A stretch of 64,000 bases of DNA from Mucilaginibacter flavidus (GCF_024055575.1 NZ_JAMXOE010000010.1:124001-188000), one strand, 5' to 3'. Counted from the stretch's first letter, positions 8,786 through 17,554 are shown. Numbers and translations are program-made. The notes: a model not told the origin generated them from the letters alone.

Positions 8786-10291
8786 ATGCCAAACATTGGA
8801 AAAATATCACGGATCATCGGTCCGGTAGTTGACGTAAGCTTCGCTGATGACGCTCATCTTCCTAAAATTTATGATGCATTAGAGATCACAAAGGAAAATG
8901 GTCAGAAGGTTATTTTAGAGGTTCAACAGCATTTAGGTGAAGATCGCGTTCGCGCAATCGCCATGGATTCAACTGACGGTCTGCTTCGCGGAATGAAGGT
9001 TTTAGATTTGGAATCGGCGATAAAAATGCCGGTTGGCGAAGATATCAAAGGACGAGTATTTAATGTGGTTGGCGATGCTATCGATGGTATCCCTAACCTG
9101 GATAATACCAATGGCCGCCCTATTCACGCTGCCCCTCCAAGATTCGAAGATCTTTCTACCGAAACCGAAGTGTTATTTACCGGTATTAAAGTTATCGACT
9201 TGTTAGAGCCTTATGTAAAAGGTGGTAAAATTGGTTTGTTCGGTGGTGCGGGTGTAGGTAAAACCGTACTGATCCAGGAATTGATCAACAACATTGCAAA
9301 AGCATACTCTGGTTTATCAGTATTCGCCGGTGTAGGCGAGCGTACCCGTGAAGGTAACGACTTACTGCGCGAAATGCTTGAATCAGGCATTATAAAATAT
9401 GGCGATGCATTTATGCACTCCATGGAAGAAGGTGGATGGGACTTATCTAAAGTAGACCCTGAAGCATTAAAAGACTCAAAAGCAACTTTCGTTTTCGGAC
9501 AAATGAACGAGCCTCCTGGTGCACGTGCACGTGTGGCGCTTTCTGGTTTAACTATTGCCGAATATTTCCGTGATGGTGATGCTGAAGGTAAAGGCCGTGA
9601 TATCTTATTCTTTATCGATAACATCTTCCGCTTTACACAGGCAGGATCTGAAGTATCGGCGTTGCTTGGTCGTATGCCATCGGCGGTAGGTTACCAGCCA
9701 ACACTGGCAACAGAGATGGGTAACATGCAGGAGCGTATTACATCAACCAAACGTGGTTCAATTACATCTGTACAGGCCGTTTACGTACCTGCGGATGACT
9801 TGACTGACCCGGCGCCGGCTACAACCTTTGCCCACTTAGATGCTACAACAGTACTTTCGCGTAAAATTGCCGAGCTAGGTATTTACCCTGCGGTGGATCC
9901 TTTGGATTCAACCTCGCGTATCCTTAGCGCTGCTATTTTAGGTGATGAGCACTACAATACTGCACAACGCGTTAAAGAAACTTTGCAGCGCTATAAAGAG
10001 CTTCAGGACATCATCGCCATCCTGGGTATGGATGAGTTGAGTGAAGAAGATAAATTGGTTGTATCGCGTGCACGTCGTGTTCAGCGTTTCTTATCACAGC
10101 CGTTCCACGTTGCTGAGCAGTTTACAGGCTTAAAAGGTGTATTGGTTGATATTAAAGAAACCATAAAAGGCTTTAATATGATTATGGATGGTGAAGTGGA
10201 TGAATATCCTGAAGCAGCGTTCAACCTTGTAGGAAGCATTGAAGAAGCAATAGAAAAAGGCAAGAAGATTATAGAAGAAGCGAATAATTAA
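8786..10291 (+). CDS. atpD: F1F0 ATP synthase subunit beta
   Basis: The catalytic beta subunit of the F1 sector, 501 residues, full length. It shows the Walker A loop GGAGVGKTVL, the segment GERTREGNDL, the Walker B region DILFFIDNIFRF, and the C-terminal DELSEED motif (GMDELSEEDKL) that contacts gamma. It is followed by atpC; the other ATP synthase genes are absent from the window, which fits Bacteroidota where atpD-atpC can stand apart. The start MPNIGKISRIIGPVVDV matches the family. An inverted repeat separates it from atpC. Confidence 0.98.
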   Translation: MPNIGKISRIIGPVVDVSFADDAHLPKIYDALEITKENGQKVILEVQQHLGEDRVRAIAMDSTDGLLRGMKVLDLESAIKMPVGEDIKGRVFNVVGDAIDGIPNLDNTNGRPIHAAPPRFEDLSTETEVLFTGIKVIDLLEPYVKGGKIGLFGGAGVGKTVLIQELINNIAKAYSGLSVFAGVGERTREGNDLLREMLESGIIKYGDAFMHSMEEGGWDLSKVDPEALKDSKATFVFGQMNEPPGARARVALSGLTIAEYFRDGDAEGKGRDILFFIDNIFRFTQAGSEVSALLGRMPSAVGYQPTLATEMGNMQERITSTKRGSITSVQAVYVPADDLTDPAPATTFAHLDATTVLSRKIAELGIYPAVDPLDSTSRILSAAILGDEHYNTAQRVKETLQRYKELQDIIAILGMDELSEEDKLVVSRARRVQRFLSQPFHVAEQFTGLKGVLVDIKETIKGFNMIMDGEVDEYPEAAFNLVGSIEEAIEKGKKIIEEANN

Positions 10292-10300
10292 GAATTAGAA

Positions 10301-10370
10301 TCAAGAGCCAAGAGTCAAGAACCAGGAAGAAAACTCCAAGTCTTGATTCTTGACTCTTGGCTCTTGACTC
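10301..10370. repeat. Heptad-word inverted repeat between atpD and atpC
   Basis: The left arm (10301-10327) and right arm (10335-10370) share 21 contiguous complementary bases. Each arm is a run of 7-bp words: TCAAGAG, CCAAGAG, TCAAGAA on the left and the reverse complement TCTTGAN on the right. It lies inside the operon and ends 9 nt before the atpC start. The hairpin could act as a partial terminator or set the atpD:atpC ratio. The same word family recurs at 45908-46056. Confidence 0.85.
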
Positions 10371-10379
10371 TATAAAAAT

Positions 10380-10634
10380 ATGACATTAGAAATCCTTACT
10401 CCCGATAAAACTGTTTACGAAGGTGAAGCTACCTCGGTAACTCTTCCTGGTACTTTGGGATTTTTTGAAATACTGAATCACCACGCGCCAATTATCTCTA
10501 CTTTAGAGGATGGCAAAGTAACTATACGTGGCGGCAGTGCCGGCAAAGAGGAAACTTTGTTTATAAAAGGCGGTGTTGTTGAGGCTTCTAACAATAAAGT
10601 TGTTATCCTGGCCGAAGGGATTCAGCAAAAATAA
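10380..10634 (+). CDS. atpC: F1F0 ATP synthase subunit epsilon (short form)
   Basis: An 84-residue epsilon subunit: MTLEILTPDKTVYEGEA, then VTLPGTLGFFEILNHHAPII, the N-terminal beta-sandwich that links gamma to the c-ring. The C-terminal helical hairpin present in the longer enzymes (about 130-140 residues), which can latch into the F1 head and inhibit ATP hydrolysis, is missing. The frame ends naturally with EGIQQK, so this looks like the lineage's short form rather than truncation. It lies downstream of atpD and is followed by a strong terminator. Confidence 0.93.
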   Translation: MTLEILTPDKTVYEGEATSVTLPGTLGFFEILNHHAPIISTLEDGKVTIRGGSAGKEETLFIKGGVVEASNNKVVILAEGIQQK

Positions 10635-10660
10635 TTGCCCTTTCCCTAATTTAAAATATA

Positions 10661-10694
10661 AAATCCCTGGTCGTTTGGCCGGGGATTTTTTTTT
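10661..10694 (+). terminator. Rho-independent terminator of atpD-atpC
   Basis: The stem AAATCCCTGG/CCGGGGATTT with a short loop is followed by a run of Ts, 26 nt after the atpC stop. Confidence 0.9.
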
Positions 10695-10702
10695 GATGTG
10701 TA

Positions 10703-10809
10703 GATGACGCGTCGATTTGAAGATTTGAAAATGTGCTAATTTGAAGATTAAGACTTTGGCCATATATGAATTCAGGAGCCTCATTTTCAAATCGACGCAT
10801 CATCAAATC
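10703..10809. repeat. Inverted repeat of ATTTGAAG words between atpC and miaE
   Basis: The left arm contains GCGTCGATTTGA with ATTTGAAG/ATTTGAAA 8-bp words; the right arm contains the reverse complement CATTTTCAAATCGACGC. It fills the gap between two convergent genes. The same words return at 27486-27570. Confidence 0.75.
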
Positions 10810-10811
10810 AT

Positions 10812-11411
10812 TCATCCATGTATCGTCTCCGCCTTTCCGTAATTCTTTACCACTTGTGCCTCAAATTCGAGGTATTGTTTCCATCGTGCATCTACATCAA
10901 TATCCACGGCATATTTTTTTGCCAGGCGGATGAACATCGCGTAGTGCGTAGCTTCGCTTATCATCAGCTCATGATAAAAAGCTGATAGCTGCTCATCATT
11001 GATGTTTTCCGATAATACTTTAAACCGTTCGCAACTGCGGGCTTCAATCATTGCGGAAAACAGAAGCCGGTCTATCAGTTGCGCTTCGCGACCACCACCA
11101 ATTACAATGAACTTACGCAACTCGTTTACATAATTATCCTTGCGTTCGCGGCCCAATACAAAGCCACGTTGGAGTATTATGTCGTGTACGCGTTTAAAAT
11201 GATCCATTTCCTCCATCACCAGCATGGTCATGTCCTGCACAAGGTCTGATAGATTGGGGTTCTGCACAATAAGCGTTATGGCGTTACTGGCAGCCTTTTG
11301 TTCGCAGAAGGCATGGTCGGTCAGCAACTCTTCTATATTGCTTTCCACTACGTTTTTAACCCATAGCGGGTCGGTCGGCAATTGCAGCTTAAGGATTGTT
11401 TTCTCGCTCAC
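10812..11411 (-). CDS. miaE: tRNA-(ms2io6A)-hydroxylase, MiaE type
   Basis: A 199-residue non-haem di-iron enzyme of the MiaE family, which hydroxylates the isopentenyl chain of 2-methylthio-N6-isopentenyladenosine at tRNA position 37. Iron ligands fit LTDHAFCEQKAASNA, VMEEMDHFKRVH, SAMIEARSCERF and ISEATHYAMF (carboxylate and EX2H-type motifs). The only in-frame start that keeps the conserved N-terminus is GTG at 11411, preceded four bases earlier by the -7-like box TATCTTTA, so the mRNA may be nearly leaderless. It lies downstream of nadD on the same strand but probably has its own promoter. Confidence 0.88.
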   Translation of the reverse strand: MSEKTILKLQLPTDPLWVKNVVESNIEELLTDHAFCEQKAASNAITLIVQNPNLSDLVQDMTMLVMEEMDHFKRVHDIILQRGFVLGRERKDNYVNELRKFIVIGGGREAQLIDRLLFSAMIEARSCERFKVLSENINDEQLSAFYHELMISEATHYAMFIRLAKKYAVDIDVDARWKQYLEFEAQVVKNYGKAETIHG

Positions 11412-11415
11412 AGGG

Positions 11416-11423
11416 TAAAGATA
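11416..11423 (-). promoter_or_regulatory. Possible -7 box abutting the miaE start
   Basis: TATCTTTA on the minus strand (one mismatch to TAnnTTTG), four bases upstream of the GTG start. The position predicts transcription starting at or next to the start codon. Confidence 0.4.
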
Positions 11424-11440
11424 AGCGTTTGAGTTGAATG

Positions 11441-11471
11441 GTTGATTGGGTTAGATCAGGTTGATTAAGTT
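11441..11471. repeat. Single arm of TTGATTAGG-type words
   Basis: GGTTGATTGGG and GGTTGATTAAG words, 9-bp period, between nadD and miaE. Only one arm is clear. The same words form full inverted repeats near 30.2, 35.3 and 52.8 kb. Confidence 0.6.
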
Positions 11472-11495
11472 AAAACGGAAACACTGGCTTATTAC

Positions 11496-12071
11496 TTACC
11501 GTCCATAAAGGTTCTTGCTCTCAATAAAATCCAACACAACATCAGGCACAAAATATTGCACGTTTTTTTTGTCTTTAAGCGATTGCCGGATAAAGGTCGC
11601 CGATAGCTCCATCAACGGCGTCATGGTGATAGTCACCGATGGATGGGTAGCTAAATCAGTATTTTCATAGCCTGGACGCGGGTAAACAAATATCTGGTAG
11701 TCACGCAGTATCAGCTTGTAGTTTTTCCATTTGGGTAACGACACCAAGTTATCCGAACCCATAATCAACGCAAACTCATGCTGCGGGTACTTTTCTTTTA
11801 AATGGGCGAGCGTATCGATCGTGTACGATGGTTGGGGCAACTTTAACTCCACGTCGCTAACCTGTATATTTTTAGAGTTATCGGTAGCCAGTTTACACAT
11901 TTCCAGCCGGTCGTAGGTGTTAATAAGGTCGCCGTATTTTTTTAGTGGATTTTGGGGCGACACCACCAGCCACACTTTGTCGAGGGTGGTGTAATTTGCC
12001 ATGTAATTGGCGATTATCAGGTGACCAACATGTACAGGATTGAATGAACCGAATAGTAAACCTATCTTCAT
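11496..12071 (-). CDS. nadD: Nicotinate-nucleotide adenylyltransferase
   Basis: A 191-residue enzyme that adenylates nicotinate mononucleotide to deamido-NAD in NAD synthesis. It shows the nucleotidyltransferase motif GSFNPVHVGHLI (HxGH-type) near the N-terminus and the C-terminal LSATFIRQSL, equivalent to ISSTxIR. Length and start MKIGLLFGSFNP fit the family. It follows gmk by 60 nt on the same strand, in a yicC-gmk-nadD order common in Bacteroidota, so the three are probably cotranscribed. Confidence 0.95.
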   Translation of the reverse strand: MKIGLLFGSFNPVHVGHLIIANYMANYTTLDKVWLVVSPQNPLKKYGDLINTYDRLEMCKLATDNSKNIQVSDVELKLPQPSYTIDTLAHLKEKYPQHEFALIMGSDNLVSLPKWKNYKLILRDYQIFVYPRPGYENTDLATHPSVTITMTPLMELSATFIRQSLKDKKNVQYFVPDVVLDFIESKNLYGR

Positions 12072-12131
12072 TTTAGCTCATTGTTAAGGTTAGTTATCTA
12101 ATAAATTTGTCTGGATACCACGCTGAACCTT

Positions 12132-12704
12132 TCAGTTCTTCAGAAAATTAACGACTAAATCTTCCGCATCTTTGCAAGCAGTCTCAAGATCGTAATTTTT
12201 CAGGATAATATCAAATTGAGGGGCGTAATTCAATTCTTTTTCGGCTTTTATAAAGCGTTCGGCCAGTTTTTCCTGGCTGTCGGTACCACGGCCAGCGAGC
12301 CGTTCTTTCAGCACTTCTAATGATGGTGGTTGCACAAATATCGCCAGCGCCTGTTCTTCGTACTTGCGTTTAAGGTGAAGACCGCCTTCTACATCGATAT
12401 CAAATATCACTGTTTTGCCTTTTTCCCAGATCCGTTCAATTTCCGTGCGGAGGGTGCCATAGAAGGTTCCGTTGTACACTTCTTCAAACTCAACAAACTG
12501 TTTTTTGGCAATACGGTGCAAAAACTCCTCTTTACTTATAAAGTAATAGTCTTTGCCGTTTACTTCTTCACCGCGCGCATTACGTGTTGTTGCCGAAATG
12601 GAAAACTCAAGTTCAGGCACTTTTTTAAGCAGGTGATGTACTATAGTTGTTTTGCCTGCGCCAGACGGTGCCGAAAATATAATGAGTTTACCTGAAGGGT
12701 TCAT
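12132..12704 (-). CDS. gmk: Guanylate kinase
   Basis: A 190-residue kinase that phosphorylates GMP to GDP. The P-loop SAPSGAGKTTIVHHLL is near the N-terminus, followed by SISATTRNARGEEVNGKDYYF (GMP-binding region) and VIFDIDVEGGLHLKRKY. It lies between yicC and nadD, 75 nt downstream of yicC, with an 8-bp-word inverted repeat filling the upstream gap. Confidence 0.96.
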   Translation of the reverse strand: MNPSGKLIIFSAPSGAGKTTIVHHLLKKVPELEFSISATTRNARGEEVNGKDYYFISKEEFLHRIAKKQFVEFEEVYNGTFYGTLRTEIERIWEKGKTVIFDIDVEGGLHLKRKYEEQALAIFVQPPSLEVLKERLAGRGTDSQEKLAERFIKAEKELNYAPQFDIILKNYDLETACKDAEDLVVNFLKN

Positions 12705-12707
12705 ATT

Positions 12708-12787
12708 TGTTGTAAAGTTTGAATGTTGAAATGTTGTAAAGTTGACTTTTTAACATTTCAACCTTACAACGTTGCAACATTACAACA
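12708..12787. repeat. Inverted repeat of TTGTAAAG/TTGAAATG words over the yicC stop
   Basis: Arms of 8-bp words (TTGTAAAG, TTGAAATG, complement CATTTCAA, CTTACAAC). The right arm extends into yicC and encodes the end of its last codons, so the stop codon of yicC lies within the repeat. Confidence 0.75.
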
Positions 12788-13655
12788 CGTTTAGTAGTTG
12801 TTCTTTTATTTTTTCAAGCTCTTCTTTCATTCCGACTACCAGCTTTTGCATATTGGCGTCGTTTGCTTTTGAGCCGAGGGTGTTTACCTCGCGACCAATT
12901 TCCTGCGATATAAAGCTCAGTTTTTTGCCATTTGCGTCATCGTTTTTCAACGTTTCGATAAAGTAGTCGCAGTGCGTGCGTAGGCGTATTTTTTCCTCGG
13001 TGATATCAAGCTTATCTATATAATATATCAATTCCTGCTCAAAACGATTTTGGTCAATAGCTTCGCGGCCAACTGCTTCGCTTAAAAACTGGTTAAGGCG
13101 TTCCTTTATTACAGGTACCCGTTTCGGCTCTTCAATTTCAACGAGTTCGAGGTTTTTCATGATGATACCTATGCGGTATTTCAAATCCTGTTCAAGTACG
13201 TTGCCTTCGTCGCTTCTGAATTGTTGAAATGCCGCCAGTGCCTGTTGGTATGCTTTTTCGGCAACCTTCCATTCTTCCTCCGATGCTGTTTCCTCTTCGT
13301 ATTTCACAACTTCGGGCAGGCCAAGGGCAAGCTGTAATAAATTATTGGTCGGCTCATTCAAATCAAGGCTAACCGCCTTTAATTGTTCAAAATAATGCTT
13401 AAGCAACTCTTTATCAATTCCGGCAGCATTGCTGGTGGTGTTTGCCTTTTCAACATTTACCGACAGGTTTACCTTGCCGCGCTCAATTTGCTTACTGCAG
13501 TCATTACGCAGCTGGAATTCCTTTTCAGCAAAAGTTTTTGGCAAGCGTAGTGATAGCTCAAGGAATTTACTGTTCAGGGATTTTATTTCGACAGTATATT
13601 TTGCCCCATCAGCGTCAATGCTGGCAATTCCATAGCCGGTCATGGATTTTATCAT
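12780..13655 (-). CDS. YicC/YloC family endoribonuclease
   Basis: A 291-residue protein of the YicC family, starting MIKSMTGYGIASI and containing SLNSKFLELSLRLP and the conserved C-terminal DISQEIGREVNTLGSKA-type region (here SFISQEIGREVNTLGSKA). Family members are linked to RNA decay and survival in stationary phase. The open frame extends 24 codons further upstream, but family alignment and a -7 box at 13659-13666 favour the ATG at 13655. It is the first gene of a yicC-gmk-nadD run. The last residues NVL are encoded by an intergenic repeat. Confidence 0.9.
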   Translation of the reverse strand: MIKSMTGYGIASIDADGAKYTVEIKSLNSKFLELSLRLPKTFAEKEFQLRNDCSKQIERGKVNLSVNVEKANTTSNAAGIDKELLKHYFEQLKAVSLDLNEPTNNLLQLALGLPEVVKYEEETASEEEWKVAEKAYQQALAAFQQFRSDEGNVLEQDLKYRIGIIMKNLELVEIEEPKRVPVIKERLNQFLSEAVGREAIDQNRFEQELIYYIDKLDITEEKIRLRTHCDYFIETLKNDDANGKKLSFISQEIGREVNTLGSKANDANMQKLVVGMKEELEKIKEQLLNVL

Positions 13656-13658
13656 GCG

Positions 13659-13666
13659 CAAAGATA
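13659..13666 (-). promoter_or_regulatory. -7 box three bases from the yicC start
   Basis: TATCTTTG on the minus strand is a perfect TAnnTTTG box, with only three bases between it and the ATG at 13655. In this promoter class the start point falls about four bases after the box, which predicts a leaderless yicC mRNA. Confidence 0.65.
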
Positions 13667-13827
13667 GGTGTTTTAGTCGGAAACTCCGAGCAGTCAGGGC
13701 CACCTGGCACAAAATTGTAATTTTCAACTGTATGTCCTTCGCCGCTAATTAGCTATTCATAAAAAGCTAACTGTTTGATTGAATGATAATTTCGGTTAAC
13801 TTTATTAAAACTTTAACCCGCTCAGCA

Positions 13828-14334
13828 ATGAAAACCACGCTAATGTTGGCACTGCTGCTTTTAACAAGCGTAGTCCAAACCAAAAGAGATGCCGCCACAT
13901 TTATTACTACTGCTCAAATTAACCAGCTTTTGGGCTGTGATGTAAAAGACGCCCCCAGCAAAATGGGCGGCAAGTATTGTTCGCGCAGGTCGGCGGACAA
14001 TAAAACTGAAGTAATTGTACAATATGTGGATTTCTACACAGTTAATGGCGCCGCGTCCATGTTAAAAAGTGTATACGATGGTAATACGCAGAGTATTGCA
14101 AAAGGGGGAGTAGCAACGGGTTTTTATAAGGATATAAAAGGCTTTACAGAGGGTGGTGAATCGGCATTTTTCATGACTGCCCCCGGTGATCAATATTCAC
14201 CCGGCAATGCGGTGCGTACCCAATTTGTGCTTGGTACATGCATGATAACCTTTGATACCAAAGGTATCGAACGCGGCAAAGTGATTCCTAAACTTGGTGA
14301 GATATACAAGATTGTAAAAGGGAATTTTAAATAA
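13828..14334 (+). CDS. Secreted protein of unknown function
   Basis: I do not recognise this family. The chosen start (MKTTLMLALLLLTSVVQT) gives a typical signal peptide of about 18 residues; an earlier Met at 13783 would add 15 residues ahead of it. The mature part, about 150 residues, contains AQINQLLGCDV, KYCSRRSADN and a lone late Cys (LGTCMITFD), so a disulfide is possible. There is no membrane helix after the signal. It stands alone, divergent from yicC. It is probably periplasmic. Confidence 0.7.
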   Translation: MKTTLMLALLLLTSVVQTKRDAATFITTAQINQLLGCDVKDAPSKMGGKYCSRRSADNKTEVIVQYVDFYTVNGAASMLKSVYDGNTQSIAKGGVATGFYKDIKGFTEGGESAFFMTAPGDQYSPGNAVRTQFVLGTCMITFDTKGIERGKVIPKLGEIYKIVKGNFK

Positions 14335-14457
14335 TTGTCAAAATTCCGGCAGTAGTTTTAACATGGTTAGAATTTACCCTGGTCAAACTTGGTACGGTTA
14401 ATGCTATTACGCTGGCATGTTGCTACAATTAATGGGCTGCTTTAACACTTTTTCACA

Positions 14458-14486
14458 TTTGCTTTCAAATACAATCTTTAAGTTTG
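14458..14486 (+). promoter_or_regulatory. Bacteroidota promoter (-33 TTTG, -7 TAAGTTTG)
   Basis: TTTG at 14458-14461, a 17-base spacer, then TAAGTTTG at 14479-14486, a close match to the Bacteroidota consensus. It lies 17 nt before ATG 14504 and downstream of an alternative start at 14417, so it decides the start of the next gene. Confidence 0.75.
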
Positions 14487-14503
14487 CGGCCGGAATAGTT
14501 TAC

Positions 14504-15262
14504 ATGCGCTGCAGATATATCATATTGGCATTTATTTGTTTGTGCCTTGGCCTTAATGCCTCGGCGCAGGATAACTTCGTGCTTAAGGGGGTAATATCCC
14601 GTAACATAAGTGTGGAGCGGCTTGCGCAGGTATTAATTACCAACTTGCGCACAAAAAATGTGATGATGAGCGATGAGTTGGGGTGGTTTTCTATTAATGC
14701 ATCCATTGGTGATACCTTGCTGTTCAATAAAAGCAACTATACCGACCTGAAGGTGGTAATTAAAGAAAAAGGCGACATCCCGGTTTATATGCAGCCTGTT
14801 ATCCAGCTCGACCAGGTAACAATTAACGGGCAATCGAAAAAGCAGGAGTTGAATGATGTAATGAAGGACTACCACAGGCAGGGAATTTATTATAACGGGA
14901 AGCCGCCGGTACTGTCATTTCTAACATCGCCATTAACAGGCTTATATGAATTATTTGGAAAGGGCCCCGGCCAGGCCCGCCGCTTTGCAGCTTTCTCAAA
15001 AGGAGAGCTCGAATTTGCTGAAGTAAGGCGCCGCTATAACAGGGCAATGGTAATGCGGGTAACCAGTACCGATAGCACTACTGCTAAAGGTTTTATGGAA
15101 TATTACACCCCAAGCTACGAAGATCTGAAACAGTGGAACGATTACGAACTGATAAAACAGGTTAAGAAAAACTTCGAATATTATGAGAAGGCGCCTGACA
15201 GGAAGCAGTTGGAGCAATTGAACCGCCCGTCTTTAACACCAAAAGAAGAAAAACCTTTATAA
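14504..15262 (+). CDS. Secreted CarboxypepD_reg-like domain protein
   Basis: A 252-residue exported protein. Signal peptide RYIILAFICLCLGLNASAQ, then a beta-sandwich of the CarboxypepD_reg-like type (FVLKGVISRN to VIQLDQVTI), the module that also begins TonB-dependent transporters, followed by a helical, basic C-terminal half with no known motif. The start at 14504 is chosen over 14417 because a well-formed promoter lies between the two. It converges with rnc. It is probably a periplasmic or outer-membrane-associated structural protein; the exact role is unknown. Confidence 0.75.
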   Translation: MRCRYIILAFICLCLGLNASAQDNFVLKGVISRNISVERLAQVLITNLRTKNVMMSDELGWFSINASIGDTLLFNKSNYTDLKVVIKEKGDIPVYMQPVIQLDQVTINGQSKKQELNDVMKDYHRQGIYYNGKPPVLSFLTSPLTGLYELFGKGPGQARRFAAFSKGELEFAEVRRRYNRAMVMRVTSTDSTTAKGFMEYYTPSYEDLKQWNDYELIKQVKKNFEYYEKAPDRKQLEQLNRPSLTPKEEKPL

Positions 15263-15308
15263 ACCGAAAGAAATTTCTTTTTACTATTCTTTAGGGTTGG
15301 GTTGCTGA

Positions 15309-16034
15309 TCAGATCCCTAAACTTTCACAGGCCTTTTCCGCAGCTAGTTTTTCCGCGTTCTTTTTACTGAACTCTTTACCCTGGCCCATTACCTCGCCAT
15401 CAATAATGGCCTGTATGGTAAATAACTTACTATTTTCGCCTTCAAGGTTGCCAACCAGGTAAAATGTAATGTCTTTACCGTGACGCTGGCACCACTCAAT
15501 CAACTTGCTTTTAAAGTTTGTTTCGGTTTGCTCAAGTGTGCGGATGTCAACATGCGCTTTGATGATGTGATTCACCAAAAAGTTTCTGGTAAAGTCGTAG
15601 CCTTTGTCGAGGTATACAGCACCTATAAGCGCCTCAAAGGCGTCGCCAAGCAACGAACCCTGGCGCGATGAGTTGAGCATGCGGCTATCGTATTCAATCA
15701 GCTTATCAAAGCCCAGTTTGCGGGCAAGCGCGTTAAGGTTATTGCGGCTAACTATTTTGGAGCGTAATTCGGTTAAAAAACCTTCGTCCTCGTAAGGGTA
15801 AAGTTTAAAAAGTACTTCGGCAACAACACTGCCGAGCACTGCATCGCCTAAAAACTCAAGCCTTTCGTTGCTGTTTTTAACTCCCTTTTTTATGTTTTGG
15901 GCAACAGATTTATGACGAAAGGCAAGTTTGTATAACGACAAATTGCCCGGTACAAAACCGAGCAAATTTTTTAAAACCTTTACGTATTTTCTGTTGGGAG
16001 ATAGGTATAGTTTGTAAAAACGACTTATAGGCAT
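15309..16034 (-). CDS. rnc: Ribonuclease III
   Basis: A 241-residue double-strand-specific endoribonuclease. The signature NERLEFLGDAVLG carries the acidic catalytic residues, and a second acidic cluster lies in LLGDAFEALIGAVYLDKG. The C-terminal double-stranded RNA-binding domain ends GKEFSKKNAEKLAAEKA. It lies 8 nt downstream of fabF in the widely conserved acpP-fabF-rnc order and is probably cotranscribed with them. Confidence 0.97.
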   Translation of the reverse strand: MPISRFYKLYLSPNRKYVKVLKNLLGFVPGNLSLYKLAFRHKSVAQNIKKGVKNSNERLEFLGDAVLGSVVAEVLFKLYPYEDEGFLTELRSKIVSRNNLNALARKLGFDKLIEYDSRMLNSSRQGSLLGDAFEALIGAVYLDKGYDFTRNFLVNHIIKAHVDIRTLEQTETNFKSKLIEWCQRHGKDITFYLVGNLEGENSKLFTIQAIIDGEVMGQGKEFSKKNAEKLAAEKACESLGI

Positions 16035-16042
16035 CCAGTTAA

Positions 16043-17296
16043 TTATTCTTCGTACTTTTTAAATATCACAGAAGCATTGTGCCCGCCAAAACCAAATCCA
16101 TTGCTTTGTGCTATTCTCACTTCGCGTTTTTGTGCCTTGTTGAACGTAAAATTAATTTTTGGATCAAAAGCCGGATCGTCGGTAAAATGGTTAATGGTTG
16201 GTGGAATTATACCGTTTTTAACAGCTAAAATAGCAGCAATTGCCTCAACAGCGCCAGCAGCTCCCAAAAGGTGCCCGGTCATTGATTTGGTTGAGCTGAT
16301 ATTTATGCGGTAAATGTCGTCGCCATAAACATCCTGTATAGCTTTCACTTCCTGCGGATCGCCGATAGGGGTTGATGTGCCGTGAACGTTTACATAGTCA
16401 ATGTCGGCCGGTGTAATACCTGCATCTTCCAAAGCGTGGCGCATTACCAGGGCAGCTCCTAATCCTTCAGGATGGGGGGCCGTCATGTGGTAAGCATCAG
16501 CACTCATGCCACCGCCAATCATTTCGGCATATATTTTTGCGCCGCGTCTTTTTGCGTGCTCCAATTCTTCCAAAATAATAGTTCCTGCGCCTTCACCAGC
16601 TACAAAGCCATCCCTGTCCAAATCAAACGGACGCGAGGCTGTTGCCGGGTCGTCATTACGGGTCGAAAGCGCATGCATTGCATTAAACCCACCTATACCA
16701 GCTTCATTAATAATGGCTTCGGAGCCACCGCTGATAAACATATTAGCTTTACCCAGTCGGATATAGTTAAATGAATCTATAAGCGAATTATTTGACGATG
16801 CACAGGCAGATACAGTTGAAAAATTTGGTCCGCGCAAACCGTATTTGATAGAGATATGCCCGGGGGCTATATCAGCAATCATTTTTGGGATAAAGAACGG
16901 GTTAAAACGTGGTGTGCCGTCGCCTTTTGCAAAATTCACAACCTCGTCTAAAAACGTTTTTAAACCGCCGATACCCGAACCCCAGATAACCCCAATGCGG
17001 TTAACATCAAGCTTGTCAAAATCCAGTCCGGCGTCTTTTACCGCTTCTTCTGTAGAAAATAATGCGTATTGAACAAAAGGATCAAGCTTCCGGGCGTCTT
17101 TGCGACCCAAAAAAGCGTCTGCATCAAAGTTTTTTACTTCACATGCAAATTTGGTTTTGAACTTTTCGGTATCAAAACTCTTAATTAAGGCAGCGCCACT
17201 CACACCATTTATCAATGATTCCCAATATTCGGGAACGGTATTGCCAATTGGGGTGAGTGCTCCAAGCCCGGTTACAACAACTCTTTTAAACTCCAT
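16043..17296 (-). CDS. fabF: Beta-ketoacyl-ACP synthase II
   Basis: A 417-residue condensing enzyme of fatty acid elongation. The catalytic triad is visible: Cys in STVSACASSNNSL, His in VNVHGTSTPIGD, and His in SMTGHLLGAAGAVE with the preceding Lys. The C-terminal NGFGFGGHNASVIF is typical. It lies 21 nt downstream of acpP and 8 nt upstream of rnc, in one operon. Confidence 0.98.
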   Translation of the reverse strand: MEFKRVVVTGLGALTPIGNTVPEYWESLINGVSGAALIKSFDTEKFKTKFACEVKNFDADAFLGRKDARKLDPFVQYALFSTEEAVKDAGLDFDKLDVNRIGVIWGSGIGGLKTFLDEVVNFAKGDGTPRFNPFFIPKMIADIAPGHISIKYGLRGPNFSTVSACASSNNSLIDSFNYIRLGKANMFISGGSEAIINEAGIGGFNAMHALSTRNDDPATASRPFDLDRDGFVAGEGAGTIILEELEHAKRRGAKIYAEMIGGGMSADAYHMTAPHPEGLGAALVMRHALEDAGITPADIDYVNVHGTSTPIGDPQEVKAIQDVYGDDIYRINISSTKSMTGHLLGAAGAVEAIAAILAVKNGIIPPTINHFTDDPAFDPKINFTFNKAQKREVRIAQSNGFGFGGHNASVIFKKYEE

Positions 17297-17317
17297 TTAC
17301 TAGGTTTGGGGGAGTTC

Positions 17318-17554
17318 TTATTTAACGTTTTTTTCAAGGTAAGCAACAGCCTGACCTACGGTACCGATAGTTTCGGCCTGGTCATCAGGTATAGCCACGT
17401 TAAATTCCTTTTCAAACTCCATGATTAATTCCACGGTGTCCAACGAGTCAGCACCAAGATCATTGGTGAAGCTAGCTTCGGGTGTTACTTCACTTTCGTC
17501 AACACCTAATTTTTCTACGATAATAGCTTTTACTCTTGAAGCGATATCAGACAT
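17318..17554 (-). CDS. acpP: Acyl carrier protein
   Basis: A 78-residue, strongly acidic carrier protein with the phosphopantetheine site Ser in DLGADSLDTVELIMEFE. It holds growing fatty acyl chains for FabF and the other type II synthase enzymes. It is first of the acpP-fabF-rnc operon. A TTCCTTTG sequence near 17590-17600 on the minus strand may be a degenerate -7 box. Confidence 0.97.
   Translation of the reverse strand: MSDIASRVKAIIVEKLGVDESEVTPEASFTNDLGADSLDTVELIMEFEKEFNVAIPDDQAETIGTVGQAVAYLEKNVK

Noticed and set aside
9211..9624. Long open frame antisense to atpD
   Set aside because: It lies wholly opposite a highly conserved gene, has no start context, and its composition follows the complementary codons of atpD.
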